A stretch of 42,446 bases of DNA from a virus, in the IMG/VR virus record IMGVR_UViG_3300044529_000039, positions 1 to 42,446 of that record; one strand, written 5' to 3'. Made by a program: the position numbers and the translations under genes. This document shows, one piece after another, positions 38,101-42,446 of the stretch (positions are counted from its first letter, which is position 1; the number at the start of each line of letters is the position of its first letter). The notes beneath the pieces were generated by a model that saw only the letters and a program-made list of their open reading frames with translations, was not told the DNA's origin and made no database searches.

Positions 38101-38961
38101 ATGGCCACGCCAGAACGACCCATTTTGCGATACCACGGCGGAAAGTGGGTGCTGGCCCCATGGATCATCGCTCACATGCCCGCGCATCGCGTTTATGTAA
38201 AACCCTTTGGGGGCGCAGCCTCTGTTTTACTGCGGAAACCGCGCGCATATAGCGAGGTTTACAACGATCTTGACGGCGAAGTGGTGAATCTCTTCCGCGT
38301 GGCCCGCGACGAGGGTGAAAAACTCCGCAAGTTGCTGGAAATGACGCCATTTTCCCGGCAAGACTATCTGACAGCATGGGAACCAGCGAACGATCCGGCA
38401 GAACAAGCCCGGAGGACGGTAGTGCGGTCATTTATGGGCTTCGGGAGCGCGGCTGTGACAAAGCAGCGAGCCCCGGAGTCCAGGAGCCGTGGAGGGCTCG
38501 CGCTGACGGGTTTCCGCGCCAATAGCAACAAGTCAGGGACCACACCCGCACACGATTGGAAGAATTTGCCCGACGTCTTCCCTGCGATCATTGATCGGCT
38601 GCGCGGGGTTGTAATCGAGAATCGGCCGGCCGAGCAAATTATTGCCTCCCACGATGGATTGGAGACGCTGCACTATGTGGATCCGCCGTATGTGGCCGCA
38701 ACGCGGGACAAGGGCGGAGATTACCGTCACGAGATGAGCGACGACGACCACCGGCTGCTGGCTGTGGTCCTGCGTGGTGTGAAGGGGATGGTGATGCTCT
38801 CCGGCTATGACTGCGCGCTGTATGGCGAACTGTATGAAGGCTGGCAGCGCATTGAGCGTACAGAGCCAGCCGAGGACGCGCGGAAGCGGGTTGAATTTCT
38901 CTGGTTCAACGCTGCCGCGTGGGAACGCAGACCGCAAATGAGTCTGGCAGGTGCAGCATGA
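38101..38961 (+). CDS. Dam-type (alpha-class) N6-adenine DNA methyltransferase
   Basis: 286 residues from the ATG at 38101 (GGAGAACGTGC before it). ILRYHGGKWVLAPWIIAHMP opens the family core. Motif I is VYVKPFGGAASVLL (about residue 30), where the usual Glu is Lys. NDLDGEVVNLF follows, and motif IV is HYVDPPYV (near residue 194). The order I then IV is that of alpha-class or Dam enzymes. It transfers a methyl group to adenine. Codon use is less GC-biased than in its neighbours, a sign of separate origin. Located between coat and virion genes, an unusual place. The next gene overlaps the stop. Confidence 0.9.
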   Translation: MATPERPILRYHGGKWVLAPWIIAHMPAHRVYVKPFGGAASVLLRKPRAYSEVYNDLDGEVVNLFRVARDEGEKLRKLLEMTPFSRQDYLTAWEPANDPAEQARRTVVRSFMGFGSAAVTKQRAPESRSRGGLALTGFRANSNKSGTTPAHDWKNLPDVFPAIIDRLRGVVIENRPAEQIIASHDGLETLHYVDPPYVAATRDKGGDYRHEMSDDDHRLLAVVLRGVKGMVMLSGYDCALYGELYEGWQRIERTEPAEDARKRVEFLWFNAAAWERRPQMSLAGAA

Positions 38962-39605
38962 CCCCACCCACGACCATCGCGGCCGTTGGGGCGGGGATGT
39001 ATGAGCCGCAGCACTTTCCGTACCCTATGGCGCGGTTCGGGCAGACGCCCGCGGGCAAGAACCTGTGGCGGATTGTGTTTGCGGACAGCGTGCGGCGGCT
39101 GGTGTGGGGCACCATGATGGTGAACGGCGCGCCGGTGACCGGGCACCACTATGTGAAGGCCTACCAGGGGCCTGCTGCCCGGAGCCGGTGGGTGCTGGAG
39201 AGCTGGATTCCGCCGGGAGAGTTTGCCGGGGGGCTGAGCCGCGAGGAGTACGCGCTGCGGTTTGACGGCGTGGAGGGCAGCGAGCCGTGGCCGGCCGAGG
39301 GCGTGTACGTGGAGCGGTACGTGTTCGACAGCGCGCCGGGCGCGGATGTGAGCGTGGAGGCGCTGATTGCGAAGTGGAATCATGACCGGGGCATCGGGTT
39401 CAGCGAGCGGCGGCGGCTGCGGCAGGAGCAGATCGATTACGAGCAGAAGAAGACCACCGAGCGGAACGTGGACCGGCTGGTGGATCTGCAGCCGAACCCG
39501 AATGGGTCTATGATGATCAAGAAACGCAGGCAGATCAATCTGAAGCCGGCGAAGGACTTCAAAGGGCTGCCTAGGGCGGGGTTTGCGCAGGTGGGTGCGC
39601 GGTGA
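38958..39605 (+). CDS. Hypothetical head-region protein, 215 aa
   Basis: ATG at 38958 overlaps the methyltransferase stop (ATGA). The product has a mixed N-terminal domain (RIVFADSVRRLVWGTMMVNG, HYVKAYQGPAARSRWVLESW) and a C-terminal helical basic segment (RRRLRQEQIDYEQKKTTERN). It ends in a flexible Lys-rich tail. It follows the coat gene group, so a head or neck accessory role is possible. No family recognised. Confidence 0.6.
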   Translation: MTPPTTIAAVGAGMYEPQHFPYPMARFGQTPAGKNLWRIVFADSVRRLVWGTMMVNGAPVTGHHYVKAYQGPAARSRWVLESWIPPGEFAGGLSREEYALRFDGVEGSEPWPAEGVYVERYVFDSAPGADVSVEALIAKWNHDRGIGFSERRRLRQEQIDYEQKKTTERNVDRLVDLQPNPNGSMMIKKRRQINLKPAKDFKGLPRAGFAQVGAR

Positions 39606-39615
39606 GGCAGCGAAG

Positions 39616-39658
39616 TGCAGGGAAAAGCAGGGAATAGGCAGTAGGGAATAGGGAGAAG
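39616..39658. repeat. GGGAATAGG-type repeat array
   Basis: CAGGGAAAAGCAGGGAATAGG then CAGTAGGGAATAGGGAG follow shortly after the stop of the preceding gene. Same family. Confidence 0.82.
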
Positions 39659-39677
39659 AAGGGCACGGAGGACGGCG

Positions 39678-39902
39678 ATGGATATGGAAGGGCTGCGGCT
39701 GCGTAACCAATTACTGTACGAAGATGGTGCCCGGTTCCGCATCCAGCCTGTCGGCCCATATTTCCGGGTGACCTACGTGATACCCGGGGATGGTATCCTC
39801 AGCCGGCAGGTCTCAAATTATCTTTGTCGTACACTTCAGGGGGCATTCGCGTGCTGCGCGGACAGCGTGGCCCTTTTGACGGGTAGCAAGGTTTTACAGT
39901 AG
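39678..39902 (+). CDS. Small hypothetical protein, 74 aa
   Basis: Initiation region GCACGGAGGACGGCGATG. The product is beta-rich (FRIQPVGPYFRVTYVIPGDG) with three cysteines in the second half. Slightly lower GC than its neighbours. Function unknown. Confidence 0.6.
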   Translation: MDMEGLRLRNQLLYEDGARFRIQPVGPYFRVTYVIPGDGILSRQVSNYLCRTLQGAFACCADSVALLTGSKVLQ

Positions 39903-39926
39903 CAGGCGCGAAGCACGGGAGGAACG

Positions 39927-40769
39927 ATGGCACGGATGAATGCGGCGGAAGCGGCGGCAGGTGTGGCGAAGTTGACGGGCGTGGGGCGGGGGCGGCGGAT
40001 GCCGGCCACGCCGGAGAGCACGGCGCGGGCGATCCGCGAGGAGACGGTACACATCTTCAACGTGGGGCCGTGGGAGTTCCGCGAAAGCATGGGCAGCCTG
40101 GGCTGGTACTTTATCCCGGCGTGCGCCGTGGGTGCGGTGATGGAGTGGGTCCGGCGGGACAAGCCGCAGTACGTGAATGGCGTGTTTATGCCGGACATCT
40201 TCGAACCCGGTAAGAAGCGGGTGAAGGACCCGCACACTGAGTATGCCGCGATGAAGCCGCTGCCGGGGGTGACACGCGAGCTGGTGCCTACCGAGATTGA
40301 CCAGATGGAGTGGCGGGAGGAGCCGCGGCGGCTGCACTTTGCGGAGCAGCTGCTGGGCATCGGGATTGGGCACAGCCGGCAGAACAGCAAGACGCTGATG
40401 GGCTGCTTTATCGCCGAGGGCAAGGTGCCGACGGAGAAGGAGCTGGCCAAGGCCCGGCACACGATGGAGACCGAGTACATGCCGGCGCTGATCCGCGAGG
40501 CGGACCAGGCGGCAGCGGCGGGCCCGGCGGAGGAGGCGAAGATCATCCGGGTGGGCAAGCACCACGTTGCGGCGTACTGGCTGGGCCTGCATGACCGGCC
40601 GTGGGTGCGCGGGTTCGAGAACAAGGCGCGGACGGCCTGCAAGGGCTGCGGCACGATGGTCAACGACGGCGTGGCGCTGTGCCCGCAGTGCCCGAACATC
40701 GTGCACCCGGAGATTCTGTCGGCGGCGGCGCTGAAGACGCTGGAGGCGTCGGGACACATCGTTATCTGA
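39927..40769 (+). CDS. Hypothetical protein with C-terminal zinc ribbon, 280 aa
   Basis: The ATG follows GGAGGAACG. The first 60 residues are basic and helical. The middle contains FNVGPWEFRESMGSLGWYFI and a helical stretch (LAKARHTMETEYMPALIREA). The C-terminus has CKGCG ... CPQC (residues about 237-253), a zinc ribbon. It lies between small genes and the adaptor-like protein. The role could be nucleic-acid-linked or structural; no family recognised. Confidence 0.65.
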   Translation: MARMNAAEAAAGVAKLTGVGRGRRMPATPESTARAIREETVHIFNVGPWEFRESMGSLGWYFIPACAVGAVMEWVRRDKPQYVNGVFMPDIFEPGKKRVKDPHTEYAAMKPLPGVTRELVPTEIDQMEWREEPRRLHFAEQLLGIGIGHSRQNSKTLMGCFIAEGKVPTEKELAKARHTMETEYMPALIREADQAAAAGPAEEAKIIRVGKHHVAAYWLGLHDRPWVRGFENKARTACKGCGTMVNDGVALCPQCPNIVHPEILSAAALKTLEASGHIVI

Positions 40770-40860
40770 GTTTGCGGCGGCGGTGGCTGGCAAAGCTCCG
40801 GGCAGCCGTGCCCAACGGTGGAGCGGGACCCCTAAGCCGCCGCAATTCACTGTAAGACGA

Positions 40861-40896
40861 GGGTGGCGACCGACGCCAGAGCGCAGCACGAGGACG
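40861..40896. promoter_or_regulatory. GGGTGGCGACCGAC leader element, copy 2
   Basis: GGGTGGCGACCGAC (40861-40874), 11 bases, then GCACGAGGACG (40886-40896) and the ATG at 40902. It matches 33711-33741 in sequence and layout, with a slightly different spacer. TGTAAG lies just upstream in both. Confidence 0.5.
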
Positions 40897-40901
40897 GCAC
40901 A

Positions 40902-41222
40902 ATGGACGCGAACGAGCAGGCAGCACAGGCAAGAAGGGAAGAATATCCATACGAACGCGCAGAGCGGCTGGCACGTGAGCAACAGAAGAGCAGGGATTGC
41001 GACACCAACCCCGCGACCACCGGTTGTGCTAGTGGCGAGACTTTTACAGGCCAAGGAGTACTTTCCGGACTGGGCACATATACGAATCTGTACGGGCGAC
41101 TGCGAGCCGAGCACGGCATTCACGTAGACCGCCGCAGGGAACTGGCAAGGGCGCTCAATATTCTCGAGCGCCACCCGGAGTTTGAGGATCTGATCTGGCT
41201 GATCCGCTCTGGTTTAGTCTAA
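40902..41222 (+). CDS. Hypothetical protein, 106 aa
   Basis: The ATG at 40902 is chosen from the CACGAGGACGGCACA initiation region. The product is acidic and helical at the start (EQAAQARREEYPYERAERLA), with a Gly/Thr-rich middle that has two cysteines. The helical end has HVDRRRELARALNILERHPE, then DLIWLIRSG. No family recognised. Confidence 0.6.
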   Translation: MDANEQAAQARREEYPYERAERLAREQQKSRDCDTNPATTGCASGETFTGQGVLSGLGTYTNLYGRLRAEHGIHVDRRRELARALNILERHPEFEDLIWLIRSGLV

Positions 41223-41238
41223 AGAGCAGGAGTAGCCG

Positions 41239-42054
41239 TTGCCACTGCCGCCACTAGCCACCGCGCCGTATGACATCGTTGAGACGGTGATGAATACGGC
41301 GCGGGTGCGCATGAACGATGCCATCCAGCAGCTCAGCGGCGACATCCTGAAGGACACCCAGCCGTTCACCCAGACCATGTGCAACGCGGCGTGGCGGCGG
41401 CTGCAGGAGTTCCTGATGAACCTGGGGGACACCCGGTTCATCGATGAGATCATCATCAGCGCGCTGCCAATTGTGGCCACCACCGACCCGGCCAGCCAGT
41501 GCTGGCTGGACTGGACGGGGTTCTTCGACGGCACGCAGGTGTGGACGAACTATGCGCTGCCGCAGAAGTGTGATTTTCCGCTGAAGCTGTGGGACCGGGT
41601 GAGCGGGATCAATGCCGGCTGGGGCCGCCACTTGGAGAACCAGATGGACGGCCTGCCTGCGACGTACAAGGCCCAGCGCAACGGGATCTTCGAGTGGCGG
41701 AACGACAAGGTGTACATGCCGGGGGCGCTGCTGCCGGTGGACCTGCGGGTGCGGTTTGCGCAGTTCTTTCCGGACTTCCAGACGCAGGGCGACACCGAGT
41801 GGTGGCAGCAGCCGGTGCCGCTGACGCGCAGCCTGGATGCGCTGGCGGACTTTATCTGCGTGGAGGCCAGCGACGGGCGGGACGATGTGAGCTCGGCGAC
41901 GTTCCTGACGCGCGCGGAGGGCAATGCGAAGAAGCTGTTCAACAAGAACGTGCGGCTGAAGAACCGCAGCAACGTGCGCCGCCGGCCGCGCGGCGGGAGC
42001 CGGGGGAACAGCTACGATTGCGGGTATGGCGGCGCGGGCGTGGGCTGGCAGTGA
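41239..42054 (+). CDS. Putative head-tail adaptor or tail completion protein
   Basis: 271 residues from a TTG start at 41239 (GGAG eight bases upstream); no ATG fits better. The start PPLATAPYDIVETVMNTARV, followed by RMNDAIQQLSGDILKDTQPF, is helical. The middle has WLDWTGFFDG and LWDRVSGINAGWGRHLENQM. The tail is basic and Gly/Arg-rich. Position after the coat region and before a small virion gene fits an adaptor-like protein that joins portal and tail. Family assignment is tentative. Confidence 0.55.
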   Translation: MPLPPLATAPYDIVETVMNTARVRMNDAIQQLSGDILKDTQPFTQTMCNAAWRRLQEFLMNLGDTRFIDEIIISALPIVATTDPASQCWLDWTGFFDGTQVWTNYALPQKCDFPLKLWDRVSGINAGWGRHLENQMDGLPATYKAQRNGIFEWRNDKVYMPGALLPVDLRVRFAQFFPDFQTQGDTEWWQQPVPLTRSLDALADFICVEASDGRDDVSSATFLTRAEGNAKKLFNKNVRLKNRSNVRRRPRGGSRGNSYDCGYGGAGVGWQ

Positions 42055-42060
42055 TAGTAT
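42052..42060 (+). promoter_or_regulatory. Extended -10 promoter, weak candidate
   Basis: TGATAGTAT overlaps the adaptor-like gene's stop and lies about 40 bases before the ATG at 42100. No -35 consensus. Weak support. Confidence 0.35.
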
Positions 42061-42099
42061 TCAGGGGTAAAGCGAAGGCACCCCCAGGAGGGTTGAGCG

Positions 42100-42446
42100 A
42101 TGGCAGCGACGATTACACCGGATACAAGCATTGCGCCGAATGACGTGACGGAGCGGGAGATCATCGTCGACGGGACGGTGACGCTGACGGGCGCGTATGG
42201 CGGCGCGAGCACCCATGGCGACACGCTGGACCTGACGCAGTTTGGCGATCTGCTGAAGGCAACCGGGCTGCCGAAGAAGGTGGAGATCTGGGAGGCACCG
42301 GCTGCGGGCACCGCGCCGACGGGCTACCTGTTCGGCTTTGCGCCGGGTACCACGCAGAAGAACGGCGTGCTGACGATCTTCAACAATCTGACCGAGTACA
42401 CCGAGGCGTCCAACTACAGCGCCGGCCTGCTGGCCGCGACGCTGCG
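42100..42446 (+). CDS. Small beta-rich virion protein, 3' end cut by the window
   Basis: The ATG at 42100 follows CAGGAGGGTTGAGCG. The visible 115 residues include GTVTLTGAYGGASTHGDTLD, then VEIWEAPAAGTAPTGYLFGF and TTQKNGVLTIFNNLTEYTEA. This pattern recurs in small phage virion proteins encoded after the coat and adaptor genes. No stop is reached before the window ends. The likely last codons (RAWFASY, stop) appear at positions 1-24, which suggests circular permutation. Expected whole length is about 120-125 residues. Confidence 0.7.
   Translation, partial: MAATITPDTSIAPNDVTEREIIVDGTVTLTGAYGGASTHGDTLDLTQFGDLLKATGLPKKVEIWEAPAAGTAPTGYLFGFAPGTTQKNGVLTIFNNLTEYTEASNYSAGLLAATL

Noticed and set aside
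1-42446. CRISPR array or restriction-modification operon
   Set aside because: The short G-rich arrays lack spacer-repeat regularity, and no endonuclease partner with a clear motif sits beside the methyltransferases.
1-42446. Integrase or attachment site
   Set aside because: No tyrosine or serine recombinase pattern was found, and no duplicated tRNA-end sequence that could be an attachment core.

Overview
The window reads as the genome, or nearly all of it, of a GC-rich tailed bacteriophage of about 42 kb with a podovirus-like gene set: terminase, portal, scaffold and coat genes, large Ala/Gly-rich candidate internal virion proteins, a tail fibre and a lysozyme cassette, and no recognisable tape-measure or contractile-sheath gene. 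The truncated gene at the right edge (42100 onward) appears to find its last codons at the very left edge (positions 1-24), so the sequence is probably a circularly permuted genome. The host is probably an Acidobacteriota (Terriglobia-like) bacterium. That is an inference from the style of the intergenic repeats (GGGAATAGG-type arrays, and a CCCACCC...GGATGGG hairpin followed by CCACCC), which I remember from such genomes but cannot check here.

Layout. 1-635: two leftward tRNA genes, Thr(CGT) and Ala(CGC), with hairpins. 636-14702: rightward tail and internal-virion module, with a 1418-residue tail protein, an ASCH protein, two large internal-virion-like proteins and a 1175-residue fibre carrying a collagen-like stretch, an SGNH hydrolase domain and an N-terminal signal peptide. 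14782-16471: lysis module with two membrane proteins around a GH24 lysozyme, then a terminator. 16540-17715: AT-rich gap with a perfect DnaA box, a RusA-like resolvase and a stand-alone sigma-70 region 4-like protein. 17712-21398: leftward operon of small Cys-rich, membrane or secreted proteins of unknown function. It is driven by promoters whose 17-bp spacers are filled by a palindromic operator. 21406-28521: rightward genes for a DNA methyltransferase, an HNH-like protein, small terminase, an XRE-type regulator, a C5-cytosine methyltransferase, large terminase and small proteins. 28640-42446: head module with portal, deoxyribosyltransferase-like protein, scaffold, cold-shock protein, second ASCH protein, coat protein, Dam-type methyltransferase, adaptor-like protein and a virion protein cut by the window edge.

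How it works together. The phage encodes its own packaging, head, tail and lysis machinery, but I recognise no DNA polymerase, helicase, primase or integrase. Replication is therefore probably host-driven, perhaps from the DnaA-box region beside rusA. Three methyltransferases of different classes, a deoxyribosyltransferase-like enzyme and two ASCH proteins suggest modification or protection of nucleic acids. Regulation probably runs through the operator-in-spacer promoters at 21.2-21.4 kb, the zinc-finger/XRE protein and the sigma-like protein.

The most unusual material is non-coding. A family of GGGAATAGG-type repeats sits mostly at gene 3' ends. A hairpin repeat with a compensatory base-pair change lies inside the 5' ends of rusA, terS and terL in two reading frames. 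A 38-bp leader element precedes two oppositely oriented genes. Many genes share a near-identical translation-initiation sequence.
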